Origin: Shewanella holmiensis
Lineage (GTDB): Bacteria; Pseudomonadota; Gammaproteobacteria; Enterobacterales; Shewanellaceae
Assembly (NCBI RefSeq): GCF_025370255.1
Contig: NZ_JAMTCD010000028.1
Span: forward strand, 1 to 49,026
Length of the DNA stretch: 49,026 bases
Direction: 5' to 3'
Made by a program: the position numbers and the translations under genes. Position 1 is the first letter of the stretch. Each line of letters opens with the position of its first letter. The notes under the pieces are model-generated. The model saw only the letters and a list, made by a program, of their open reading frames with translations. It did not search any database and was not told the DNA's origin. Of this stretch, positions 35,757 through 44,622 are shown piece by piece.

Positions 35757-36197
35757 ATGTATAACATGGCAAAGAAACAATTATGGGTAGGTGAGTTAAG
35801 AACGGCAAGAGGTAACACTATTGTCTTTCATGATGGCCAATTACCTGAAGCGTCTAAAGGGCGTGTTTATTTATACAACACAGTGCGCAACATCATTGTG
35901 GAGTATGTGGAAGATATCGTTAAGGTGAATCTACATGATCTTGATGATGCCCAAGTTAAAGCGGCTTTAGAGCAGTTTGGTGATGCTTGGAAAGCGGTTC
36001 GTGCTGAATTTATGGTGAAACATCAGGCTCGTATCGACTTGTCTAAAGTACCAGATACAGCGCCGCCGAAAAAAGTCAAGCCAGCACCAGAGCCAGATGA
36101 ATCATCTGATGTTGATATCGATGACTTTGATGATCCCGATGATACCGATGATGGCGACGATGATTATGATGAAATGGGTGATAACCTAGACGATTAA
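35757..36197 (+). CDS. Hypothetical protein with very acidic C-terminal tail
   Basis: A 146-residue protein I do not recognise. The first about 95 residues look like a compact domain with beta strands (QLWVGELRTARGNTIVFHDG, RVYLYNTVRNIIVEYVEDIV) and a helix (DAQVKAALEQFGDAWKAVRA). A short lysine-proline linker (APPKKVKPAPEP) leads to a tail of almost only Asp, Glu and Gly (about 108-146). Such tails can mimic nucleic acid or bind cations; neither is shown here. The start may be ATG at 35757 or 35766; AAGG lies further upstream than ideal. It converges on the bpf operon and shares a terminator with it, but no functional tie is evident. Confidence 0.75.
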   Translation: MYNMAKKQLWVGELRTARGNTIVFHDGQLPEASKGRVYLYNTVRNIIVEYVEDIVKVNLHDLDDAQVKAALEQFGDAWKAVRAEFMVKHQARIDLSKVPDTAPPKKVKPAPEPDESSDVDIDDFDDPDDTDDGDDDYDEMGDNLDD

Positions 36198-36216
36198 TGT
36201 ATCGTGTAATTTCAAT

Positions 36217-36248
36217 AAAAAAACCAGTAGAAAGCTACTGGTTTTTTT
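36217..36248. terminator. Bidirectional terminator between acidic protein and bpfD
   Basis: A perfect 14-bp A/T-flanked stem (36217-36230 with 36235-36248) with loop AAAG and runs of A and T on both sides, lying between convergent genes. It can serve both the acidic protein gene and the bpf operon. Confidence 0.93.
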
Positions 36249-36274
36249 GTTTGTGTGGTTTATAACCCGCTGTT

Positions 36275-38200
36275 TTATTCGAGTTTAATATCCACTGGAG
36301 GCTCAATAAACCCTTGATATGCATCGAGGCGTAGATCACTGAATCTTGCTAATTGTTCCGGCTCTTGAATACCTGTCACAATGACCTGAATATCTAAGCC
36401 TTTAGCCACGTTGACGAGTGCACGACATAGCTCGCTGTTGTGTTGGTTCTCTTCGATAAAGGCAAACGATTGATCCAGTTTGACATAACTTGGGCGCAGA
36501 TTTTGTAAATAAGCCATAGAGCCAAATTGGCGTCCAAAATGATCGATACCAAAATGTGCGCCACTGTCACGAATAATGTCACACAGATGCTCACAGGCAC
36601 TTAAATCGCTATAAACACTGGCTTCAGGGATCTCGAAACAAATACGCTCTGGTGTTTTATGATTTCTGAGAAAATGCTTAATCCATGAGTGGAAGTCGCG
36701 ATCGCTGATACTTTGATAAGTTAAATTAATGGCCACAGGCTCATAATTACGATCAAATAAATGGTGTTTGTTAACGGCCTCAATTAAGCAACGGTCTAAC
36801 ATGGTACCGAGTGATAGAATCTCGATAAACGGCATAAACTGTCCTGCATGCAACACTTTTCCATCAAGCGTAAGTTGGCAGTACAATTCTCTTTGGCAAG
36901 GAGTGTTTCTTTCATTGTCTAAAATAGGTTGCCATCGGAATTGAAACTGATTGTTCTTAATTGCATAGGTTAATTTATTGCGCCATTCGTCACGGTTAAA
37001 TAATTGTTGTTGGTTATTCTCATACCAATGAAAAACTTTATTATCTTTAATCGATTTTTGTAAGGCATTATCTGCTTGTGCAAGAATGTCTGACACATTC
37101 ATTTGTCCAGAACGTTCAGCAATACCTATATTAAACTGCTCATTAGGTTTACAACCCGCTTTCGATACTTCTTTATTCACTGTGCGAATGAGATTTTGCA
37201 AGTAGCTGACTAATTGCTCATGTTCACTTTCTTCAACTAAAAATGCAAATTCATAGGCAGCGATGCGTGCTATCACTGATGGTGTAACACTGTCTAAACT
37301 TTGGTGTAATTTTTCAGCTAATAATTTAATGGTTTCATCGCGAACTTGATAACCATATTGGCTATGTACATCTTCAAGCCAGTCCATTTTCACTAAAAAT
37401 AAAGCGCCTGAATTAGGTTCACTTAACCAGCCATTGATACGGCTCACCATGTATTGACGGTTTGGTAAGTTGGATACTTGGTCGACTAAATTCTTTTTAC
37501 GTAAAGCTGAGACTTCGTCATCTAATGAGCTAAAAACCTGTTTTAACTGACTAGACATGCTATTAAATGCTTGAACTAATTCTTTTAACTCGGTTGTTTT
37601 TGGCGTGGGCATATCAGGCCCAAATTGACGGTTGGCAATTTTTTTCGCGTGTTCAGAAAGTGCATGTAAAGGTTTTAATATGATGCTTAAACCAACGCGG
37701 GCAAATAAAATGGCCACTAAAAATAGTATCGCAAATACAATCACAGTATTTGATAGTATTCGCCACATCTCATGATAACCAAATCCAGGATGTGCGGTAA
37801 TTTCAATTTTAGCGAGTTGTAACCAACCTGAAGTGATTACGTTCTCTTTGGAAATTGGCTTGAATATGCCTAAGTCAATAAACCACTGGGGTACATTTTG
37901 AACTCTAATGGCATTATTCCAAACTTGCTGTTTACCATCGACTAACCAGGTCAATTTTATCTGTTTGTAATAACCGCCTTCAAATAGCACATTCACCAAA
38001 GTTTCAGTGGCGACGGTATCACCCGACTCTAAAGCCGGAACCAGCATCAAACTGAGCGAATGACTTGCATTATTGAGGTCTGACTCCATTTGCTTAGTTA
38101 GAAAGCTTTGGGTCTCGTTAAATTGCACGTAGGCTAAACTGGCTATTGTGAGCGAGAATAGTACGAAAAGTAACGCATAAATCTGCCTAAACAGGGTCAT
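36275..38200 (-). CDS. bpfD: LapD-type c-di-GMP receptor with degenerate GGDEF and EAL domains
   Basis: An inner-membrane receptor of 641 residues that controls surface retention of BpfA. Two helices (about 6-24 and 150-173) flank a LapD-type periplasmic output domain (25-150) with W126 in GWLQLA, likely the counterpart of the Trp used by LapD to hold LapG. A HAMP segment (about 170-225) and degenerate GGDEF and EAL domains follow. GGDEF is replaced by AAYEF (314-318), and the EAL motif region reads RELYCQL (437-443), so neither synthesis nor hydrolysis is expected; c-di-GMP is sensed by the EAL domain, as in LapD. Start: ATG at 38200. The GGAG ribosome site overlaps the bpfG TAG stop, so the two are translationally coupled. 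An upstream in-frame start at 38248 would add 16 residues and is unlikely. Confidence 0.95.
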   Translation of the reverse strand: MTLFRQIYALLFVLFSLTIASLAYVQFNETQSFLTKQMESDLNNASHSLSLMLVPALESGDTVATETLVNVLFEGGYYKQIKLTWLVDGKQQVWNNAIRVQNVPQWFIDLGIFKPISKENVITSGWLQLAKIEITAHPGFGYHEMWRILSNTVIVFAILFLVAILFARVGLSIILKPLHALSEHAKKIANRQFGPDMPTPKTTELKELVQAFNSMSSQLKQVFSSLDDEVSALRKKNLVDQVSNLPNRQYMVSRINGWLSEPNSGALFLVKMDWLEDVHSQYGYQVRDETIKLLAEKLHQSLDSVTPSVIARIAAYEFAFLVEESEHEQLVSYLQNLIRTVNKEVSKAGCKPNEQFNIGIAERSGQMNVSDILAQADNALQKSIKDNKVFHWYENNQQQLFNRDEWRNKLTYAIKNNQFQFRWQPILDNERNTPCQRELYCQLTLDGKVLHAGQFMPFIEILSLGTMLDRCLIEAVNKHHLFDRNYEPVAINLTYQSISDRDFHSWIKHFLRNHKTPERICFEIPEASVYSDLSACEHLCDIIRDSGAHFGIDHFGRQFGSMAYLQNLRPSYVKLDQSFAFIEENQHNSELCRALVNVAKGLDIQVIVTGIQEPEQLARFSDLRLDAYQGFIEPPVDIKLE

Positions 38201-38207
38201 GAGCTTA

Positions 38208-38930
38208 CTACTCCATGTTAAGTTTGGGTTGACGTAGGCGGTCAACACCTAAGCGATTTTTTAAATCATTCCATTTTTCAAGTCGAGATGATGAGCCAGC
38301 TAGCACCCCACGACCTTTTTCTTTATTTAGCCATAACTGTTTACCGTTAAAGCTATACACTGGCAATAAGTCACCACGTTGTGTTGCAGGCTTTATTTTT
38401 GTATCTAAATTATCTAAAACTAGGGGTATTGCACCTGGTGTTTCATAATATGCTAATACCATATGATATTGATTGACCGAGGTGGCTTTTACCATGGTGA
38501 TGCGTAATTTATCTTCCGGAATGCCAAGTTGCAGTAAGGTAAAATATTTTGCAATCGAGAAGTCTTCACAGTCTCCACCATTTACGCCAATAAATTCCAT
38601 TGGCGTTGCCCAATAATTAGAATCCCCCCAAAGCACGATGTCATCTACAAATCGAAACAGGTTGAAAAATTGATTCACCTTTTCGAGTTGTTGTTTTTCC
38701 GGTAATTTTTGAGCTTCTGCGACAACCTTAAACCACGCTTTTGCTCTTAATCCTGCACGTTCTCCATAACGTTTAGCGAGAGTAGAGGTTATTTTGTTGG
38801 CATCCAGTTGTTGGGTTGGCGCAGCGTAAAGTGTAGATACAGCTAAAAAGGCTGCCACAATAAAAATGTGGCAGCGCTTTTGTTGTATGGACTTGTTGAA
38901 TCGTTGCAGATTCAAAAGCGGCATGTCCAT
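38208..38930 (-). CDS. bpfG: LapG-type periplasmic transglutaminase-like cysteine protease
   Basis: BpfG cuts the N-terminal retention module of the BpfA adhesin and so frees it from the cell; BpfD holds it back when c-di-GMP is high (by analogy with LapG/LapD). The 240-residue protein has a signal peptide ending near A36 and a BTLCP domain. The catalytic triad is complete: C121 in GGDCEDF, H156 in QYHMVLAYY and D173 in VLDNLD. Acidic residues around C121 (DCED) fit the calcium site of the family. Ten bases separate it from the OmpA-like gene. The cut site in BpfA lies beyond the right edge. Confidence 0.96.
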   Translation of the reverse strand: MDMPLLNLQRFNKSIQQKRCHIFIVAAFLAVSTLYAAPTQQLDANKITSTLAKRYGERAGLRAKAWFKVVAEAQKLPEKQQLEKVNQFFNLFRFVDDIVLWGDSNYWATPMEFIGVNGGDCEDFSIAKYFTLLQLGIPEDKLRITMVKATSVNQYHMVLAYYETPGAIPLVLDNLDTKIKPATQRGDLLPVYSFNGKQLWLNKEKGRGVLAGSSSRLEKWNDLKNRLGVDRLRQPKLNME

Positions 38931-38940
38931 TGACTACTCT

Positions 38941-39546
38941 TTATTTTACTTCTTCATCAACAGTGTAAATATTCCATTTTAAATCTGAAGCTGTATCTTC
39001 GCCTGTTACTTCTGCGATTACACGGCGATTGACTGTCTCAGCTTCAGGGGTACCACTGGCATCGATTAATCTATCGAAACTATAACCAATCGCTTTCAAA
39101 CGAGATTGATCTATACCGTAGGTGTCTCTTAATACGTCGGTCACCGCAGAAGCTCTATTCTGGGATAGTGCCAAATTTAATTCGTAACTGCCTTTGTTAC
39201 TTGTATGACCTTCAATCACAACGGTGGTAGCAGGGTATTGCTTTAACATTATCGCAATTTTTTCAATTTGCGGATAATACTGAGGCTCAATGTAATAAGA
39301 ATTGTTGGCAAATAGAATTTTCAGCTCTTGGCGTTCTGCAATATTTTTAATTGCGCCACAACCATAATTATCAATATCAGAACCCGTAAGGGTGCCAACG
39401 CAACGCTCTCTTGCAACGATAACACCGTCACGATCTTGATCGCTCAAGTCAAATTTCTGTTTGGTAACTTGATCTTGAACAATAATATCATTCATAGAAC
39501 AAGCAGTAGTTAGGGCCATAACAAATAGTAAAATGAAGTACCGCAT
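38941..39546 (-). CDS. OmpA-family lipoprotein of the bpf operon
   Basis: A 201-residue outer-membrane lipoprotein (lipobox TTAC, lipid at C16) with an acidic D-rich segment DLSDQDRDG (33-41) like a calcium-binding repeat, a cysteine pair (C49, C63) and an OmpA-like C-terminal domain (about 75-182). The family motif reads EGHTSNKGSYELNLALSQNR: the Asp that normally binds peptidoglycan is Ser116, while Arg131 is kept and NRRV ends the motif. The gene has the same place in known Shewanella bpf loci. It starts inside the TolC stop as TAATG, with a strong AAGGAGG site. It may brace the secretion channel at the cell wall. Confidence 0.92.
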   Translation of the reverse strand: MRYFILLFVMALTTACSMNDIIVQDQVTKQKFDLSDQDRDGVIVARERCVGTLTGSDIDNYGCGAIKNIAERQELKILFANNSYYIEPQYYPQIEKIAIMLKQYPATTVVIEGHTSNKGSYELNLALSQNRASAVTDVLRDTYGIDQSRLKAIGYSFDRLIDASGTPEAETVNRRVIAEVTGEDTASDLKWNIYTVDEEVK

Positions 39547-40958
39547 TATTTGACTCCTCCTTCATAGCTACGCTCACCTTTCCATACATCAGGACGGGTT
39601 ACTCGTAAAGATTCTAATAATCGACCTGTTGCATTTAACACTCGATATTGAGCAATAATTTCATCATATTCTGTTTGTAAGTAGTCCTTGCGGGCTTCAA
39701 ACAGTTCATTTTCAGTATCAAGTAAATCAAGTAAGGTACGCTGTCCTAAATTAAACTGTTGAGAGTAGGCTACTTGGGTTTGCTTTGATGCTATAACATG
39801 ATCGCGAATATACAGTTTTTGAGGTGACAGCATTTCATAAGCATTCCATGCTAATGTGGCACCTTCAACAACCTGACGGTTAGCGCGTTGTTGAATTTCT
39901 TTTGCTTCATTGATTTTGTAAGCGGACTCTTTATCACGGGCGAGATCTTTACCGCCAGCAAATAAGTTATAGCGCATTCTCACCATAGCAACTAAATCGT
40001 TATTATAACCATTGACATTTTGACTGGTGAGTTGGCTATAACCATCTTCACCACTGATATCATTGTTCCAGTTACCACTTAATTCAAGGTTGAACTTGGG
40101 ATAGTAATTTGACTGGGCTGAATTACGCTCTTCTTTTGCTGCATTTATGTCACTTTCTGATGATTTCAGAATAGGATGGCTTGATGACGCTAACTCAATG
40201 CTTTCAGATAGGCTGCTTGGCAGCATCTCTGCATCAGGAACCGGCAGAATTAAATCATCAGGTGCAACTTCGACAATACGAATGTATTGCGCTTTTGCAT
40301 CCTGTAGGTTGTTTTTTGCTGAAATAACGTTTGCATTAGCTCGTGCCAAGCGACCAGTAATCTGTGATAAGTCAGCAATTGAGCCTAAACCTGAGTCAGT
40401 ACGTTGCTTGATTTGGTCAAAAATTTCTTTATGACTGGCCAAGTTTTTTTCCGCAAGCAATAGTACCTGCTCTGCACGAATATAATTTAAATAGACTTTA
40501 GATACATCTAATGCCATATCTTCAGCCGCAGCCATCAGTGCCCATTGCTCTGCACTGGCTTCGAATGAATAGCGATCAACTTCACTGCTGGTATAGAACC
40601 CATCAAAAAGCATTTGTTTAATACTAAATCCCGCCTCGCCGCGTTCAAGCTCCATCACCCCGTCATCAAAATTATCATTTAGAGGCTGTACTTTTCTGCG
40701 AGAAGAGGGACTATCAGTTTGTTCCCAGCCATATCCGGCAGTAATATCTACTGTGGGCATATAACCTGATATAGCCTGATTAACTTGTTCTTCTCGTGCT
40801 TTAAAGCGATTAAAAACAATTTTTAGTTCTGGATTTGTGTCCAATGTATGCGCAACAGCTTGTTCTAGCGTTTGGCTAGAGGCTGTTGGGGCAATTAACA
40901 TCGACAAGCTTAATGCAATAGCACTGAACTTAAATTGTCGATTGATTTTATTGTTCAT
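39546..40958 (-). CDS. aggA: TolC-family outer-membrane channel of type I secretion (AggA/LapE)
   Basis: A 470-residue outer-membrane efflux protein with a signal peptide (about 1-29, ending SSQ) and the paired TolC repeats, each helical with barrel strands: GYMPTVDITAGYGWEQ and YYPKFNLELSGNWNND are the strand parts. The conserved LGQRTLLDLLDTENELFEAR near the C-terminus is typical of type I secretion TolC proteins. It forms the exit channel for BpfA with the HlyD and ABC proteins encoded upstream. 21 bases separate it from the HlyD gene. Confidence 0.93.
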   Translation of the reverse strand: MNNKINRQFKFSAIALSLSMLIAPTASSQTLEQAVAHTLDTNPELKIVFNRFKAREEQVNQAISGYMPTVDITAGYGWEQTDSPSSRRKVQPLNDNFDDGVMELERGEAGFSIKQMLFDGFYTSSEVDRYSFEASAEQWALMAAAEDMALDVSKVYLNYIRAEQVLLLAEKNLASHKEIFDQIKQRTDSGLGSIADLSQITGRLARANANVISAKNNLQDAKAQYIRIVEVAPDDLILPVPDAEMLPSSLSESIELASSSHPILKSSESDINAAKEERNSAQSNYYPKFNLELSGNWNNDISGEDGYSQLTSQNVNGYNNDLVAMVRMRYNLFAGGKDLARDKESAYKINEAKEIQQRANRQVVEGATLAWNAYEMLSPQKLYIRDHVIASKQTQVAYSQQFNLGQRTLLDLLDTENELFEARKDYLQTEYDEIIAQYRVLNATGRLLESLRVTRPDVWKGERSYEGGVK

Positions 40959-40979
40959 TTAAAAAACCCTCCCGGTTCT

Positions 40980-42362
40980 TTAGCGCTCTCTCAGCGCAGT
41001 ATCTTTTGCTCTTAATATGGGATTTAGAATGTACTCAAGTATGGATCTTTTCCCTGTAATGACGTCCACCGAAGTGAGCATACCGGGAATAATTGGCATC
41101 TGTGTGCCATCGTCTTTTATCAAACTCGATTCTTCAGTTCTTACTTTAATGATATAGAAACTGTTGCCTTCTTCATCCTGTGATGTGTCGGCACTAATGT
41201 GTTCCACCGTTCCTTTCAATCCGCCATAACGTGTAAAGTCATAGGCGGTAACTTTAACGACTGCTGGTAAACCCGGATGTAAAAAAGCAATATCTTTGGG
41301 GATGATTTTTGTTTCGATCAGTAATCGGTCTTCTGAAGGCACTATTTCAATAATCTCAACACCAGGCTGAATGACACCACCAAGTGTATTTATGTGAATA
41401 GATTTAATTGTCCCTGCTACAGGTGAAGTAATAACCGCTTTACTCACTTTATCAAAAGCCCCAATTTGAGCCTGATTCATACGTGAAAGTTTAGTCTGCA
41501 TTTCATTCAGTTGCGCACGTAAATCAGCAGCATAGATAAAAACCGCTTCACGGCGCTTTAATATAGCTTCATCCATCGATGCTTTTACTTTTGGGCGCAA
41601 TAAACGCAATGATTGTAATTCACCTTGAATGTCGTTCACAATACGTTCAAGTTTTAGTAGTTCAACTTCGGGTACAATGCCTTTTTGGGCCAATGGTTTG
41701 GTCAGTTCTAGCTCTCTTGATACTAATTGATAGCTGGTGGTCAAGGTTGATATTTTGGATGCTAACTCTTCAGTTTCCTGTTGGCGTTGTTGAATTTGAC
41801 GCACCAAAATTTCCAGCTGATTACTAAGATTGTCTAAGCGACCAGAGTATTCTTCCTGCTGACGCTTAACTAATGCTGGCTCCTGTGCAATTAATTCCTC
41901 AGGAAAAATAAGAGATTGCTTGGTAATTTTTACTTGTTGGCGCCAGTCTGCTGACATGTCTGATATCAAAATACTGTCTAATTCGGCTCGCATACGAATA
42001 ACATTAGTTTGTAATCCATAAACTTCTTGTTCTTGTTGGGCGAAATCAGAGCGAAAACGTGTATCGTCAATACGTACAAGCGGTTGGCCTTTTTCAACTA
42101 AAAGCCCTTCTTGAACATAAATTTCTTGTAAAATACCGCCATCTAAACTTTGGATCATTTGTATCTGAGTCGACGGTATCACTTTACCCATGCCAGTAGT
42201 AACTTGATCTAATTCAGAAAAGTATGTCCAAATAAAGAAGCAAACCATCATTGCCGCTAATGACCATATAATTAAACGATGTCCAGTTGGCGCATCAGTC
42301 ATCATGGCACCGTATACATCATCGACCATTTCTAGGTCTTCTGTCGTAAGGTGTTTACTCAT
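40980..42362 (-). CDS. HlyD-family membrane fusion protein of type I secretion (LapC-like)
   Basis: The periplasmic adaptor between ABC transporter and TolC channel. 460 residues: a cytosolic N-terminus, one membrane helix (about 29-48), a lipoyl-like half (LDGGILQEIYVQEGLLVEKG), a long coiled-coil hairpin (about 115-320), the second half (SPVAGTIKSIHINTLGGVIQ) and a beta-barrel end (IKVRTEESSL, PGMLTSVDVITGKRSILEYI). That is the TIGR01843 layout. Its ATG overlaps the ABC stop as ATGA, so translation is coupled. Confidence 0.95.
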   Translation of the reverse strand: MSKHLTTEDLEMVDDVYGAMMTDAPTGHRLIIWSLAAMMVCFFIWTYFSELDQVTTGMGKVIPSTQIQMIQSLDGGILQEIYVQEGLLVEKGQPLVRIDDTRFRSDFAQQEQEVYGLQTNVIRMRAELDSILISDMSADWRQQVKITKQSLIFPEELIAQEPALVKRQQEEYSGRLDNLSNQLEILVRQIQQRQQETEELASKISTLTTSYQLVSRELELTKPLAQKGIVPEVELLKLERIVNDIQGELQSLRLLRPKVKASMDEAILKRREAVFIYAADLRAQLNEMQTKLSRMNQAQIGAFDKVSKAVITSPVAGTIKSIHINTLGGVIQPGVEIIEIVPSEDRLLIETKIIPKDIAFLHPGLPAVVKVTAYDFTRYGGLKGTVEHISADTSQDEEGNSFYIIKVRTEESSLIKDDGTQMPIIPGMLTSVDVITGKRSILEYILNPILRAKDTALRER

Positions 42363-44536
42363 GCACTTCTTTCTCCTGCCATTGCGCCTGAGTTTAATTT
42401 AGCAAGTACTTCGTCTTTTGGACCATCAGCCATTACATGGCCTCTGTCTAGGACAATAATACGATCCACTAAATTAAGTAAGTGCATTTTATGCGTGATC
42501 AGTAATAGGGTTCTATCGCGGCTAACTAATTGCATTGATTTAATAAATTGTTTTTCAGCTCTAGCGTCTAAACTCGCAGTTGGTTCATCCATAAGTAAAA
42601 TCGGTGGGTCATTAAGGGTTGCTCTTGCTAAGGCGACCGTTTGGCGCTGACCTCGGCTCAGTGATAAACCACCTTCACCGACTTGCAAATCTAACCCTTC
42701 AGATTCAACATTGGTAAATAAACTCACACCAGACAGCTGCACAGCTCTCATTAACTGATGTTCAGTAACTTGACGTGAGCCAAATAAGATATTATCTCGA
42801 ATGCTACCGTGAAATAAGGTGATATCTTGGGGTAAATAACCAAAATTACGCCTTAAATCACTAGGGTGAATTTGTCCTGAATCCAAACCATCATAACGAA
42901 GACTACCTTGGGTTGGCTTGTATAAACCCAATAATAATTTAGCTAAAGTACTCTTACCTGAACCATTACGACCAATAATCGCAATACGCTCTCCTGGTTG
43001 TATTCTTAACGATAAGGGATATAAGCTAGGTTTTTCTGTGCCCGGAAAACTAAAGCTTAGATTGTCAGCTTCAATTTTACCTGAAATACGCTCTTTACTA
43101 ACCAGATGACCTTTGTTTTCAAATTCATCATCTTGCTCCATTATTGCATCAAGTTGACGAAGAGAGCTTATAGTGTAATTACCTCTAGTGATAAGTCCTG
43201 CAAGCTGTGCCATCGGTGAAATAGCTCGACTAGATAACATCACGGCGGCAATAATGCCTCCCATTGATATTTCGTTATCAGCAAGTCGATAAACACCTAG
43301 AATAACCACCAATACCACAGTCAATTGCACCATAAAATTTGCAATATGCGTGACATGATTTGACAATTTCTTGGTGATTAATTGCCAATTAGCCGTATGG
43401 CCAATCATTTGTTGCCAACTCTTTTGAACAAGCCCTTCAGCCCCATTGGCTTTTATTGATTCAAGTGCAGTTAAGCTTTCAATAAGGTGTCCATGTTTTA
43501 AGCTAGCAAAACGATTACTTTCTTCAATAGCTTGTTTTAATTTCGGCTGTAAATAAAAGGTGGTTGCGATAATAACAATACTACCCAACACAGGAATTAA
43601 GGCTAAGTCACCCGCAACGATATAGATAATAAATACGAACAGCAGTGCAAAGGGTAAATCAACCAAAGCTGTAATTGTTGCGGAAGTTAAAAACTCACGG
43701 ATACTGTCAAATTCACCTAATTGTCTGGCCATTCCGCCTACACTAGGGGAGCGTTTTGATAGCGGAATGCCCACAGCTTTTGCGAATAATTTTGAAGACA
43801 CAATAATATCGACTTTTTTACCTGCAACATCAATTAAGTAGCTTCTTAATTGTCGCATGATAAAGTCAAATAGGTAGGCAATACTCGCCCCGATAGCTAA
43901 TACCCAAAGAGATTCAAATGCAAGATTAGGCACGACTTTGTCATACACATTCATGATGAAAAGTGGTGAAACCAAAGCGAACAAGTTAACGAGTACAGAA
44001 GCAATTAACGCATCACGATAAATTGAGGCTGAATCTTTTATACTTTGCAATAACCAGTGGGTACTGTTGTCATGTAAATGAACATCAACACTTTTATCGC
44101 CTCGATAATCCTGTTTGACTAAAAACAGATACCCGACATATAAAGACTCAAGCCCTCCAATGGATAATGTATCTTCGCCACCGGTTTCAGGTAACTGAAT
44201 AATCACTTTATCATTGTCAAAATCAATTTTTCTTAAAACACACGCTTTCTTATCTTTCAATAATAAAATACAAGGTAACAATATTTCAGAGATTTGATTT
44301 AAATCTTTGCGAGATAACTTAGCTGATAATCCAGCTCTGCCCGCAGCTTGAGGAAGTAACTCAGGGGTAATAACCGACCCTGACAAAGGAAGACCTGCCG
44401 ATAAAGATTCTATGGAACATGGGCTACCAAAATGTTCGGTTAGCAAAACTAAGCAATCGAGTAGTGGATCAATAGTTACTCGTTGAGAAGCTGAAATCGT
44501 CCACTGATCGCTTTTTTTAGACGCAGTAATAGACAC
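42359..44536 (-). CDS. Type I secretion ABC transporter, LapB/LssB family
   Basis: An inner-membrane ATPase of 725 residues that drives BpfA export. The N-terminal C39-like domain (about 1-140) lacks the DCG catalytic motif (residues 23-25 read DPL), so it should bind rather than cleave the substrate. Six helices span about 170-450. The nucleotide-binding domain has Walker A GRNGSGKST (522-530), the signature as LSRGQ (626-630, not LSGGQ), Walker B ILLMDEP (646-652) and H682. The start is GTG at 44536, 86 bases after bpfA. A strong hairpin in that gap may set its level. Confidence 0.96.
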   Translation of the reverse strand: MSITASKKSDQWTISASQRVTIDPLLDCLVLLTEHFGSPCSIESLSAGLPLSGSVITPELLPQAAGRAGLSAKLSRKDLNQISEILLPCILLLKDKKACVLRKIDFDNDKVIIQLPETGGEDTLSIGGLESLYVGYLFLVKQDYRGDKSVDVHLHDNSTHWLLQSIKDSASIYRDALIASVLVNLFALVSPLFIMNVYDKVVPNLAFESLWVLAIGASIAYLFDFIMRQLRSYLIDVAGKKVDIIVSSKLFAKAVGIPLSKRSPSVGGMARQLGEFDSIREFLTSATITALVDLPFALLFVFIIYIVAGDLALIPVLGSIVIIATTFYLQPKLKQAIEESNRFASLKHGHLIESLTALESIKANGAEGLVQKSWQQMIGHTANWQLITKKLSNHVTHIANFMVQLTVVLVVILGVYRLADNEISMGGIIAAVMLSSRAISPMAQLAGLITRGNYTISSLRQLDAIMEQDDEFENKGHLVSKERISGKIEADNLSFSFPGTEKPSLYPLSLRIQPGERIAIIGRNGSGKSTLAKLLLGLYKPTQGSLRYDGLDSGQIHPSDLRRNFGYLPQDITLFHGSIRDNILFGSRQVTEHQLMRAVQLSGVSLFTNVESEGLDLQVGEGGLSLSRGQRQTVALARATLNDPPILLMDEPTASLDARAEKQFIKSMQLVSRDRTLLLITHKMHLLNLVDRIIVLDRGHVMADGPKDEVLAKLNSGAMAGERSA

Positions 44537-44578
44537 CTAATAAGAGTCCTAAATAATTATTGTAAGTATATTAATAGA

Positions 44579-44610
44579 GTATACGTCACATAATACTATG
44601 TGACGTATAC
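44579..44610 (-). other. Perfect 14-bp hairpin between bpfA and its transporter gene
   Basis: GTATACGTCACATA (44579-44592) pairs exactly with TATGTGACGTATAC (44597-44610) across a 4-base loop. It starts 12 bases after the bpfA stop. The minus strand shows no T run after it, so it is not a classical terminator. It could partly stop transcription, protect the bpfA message from 3' decay, or mark a processing site. Confidence 0.85.
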
Positions 44611-44622
44611 AATGTATTTCTA

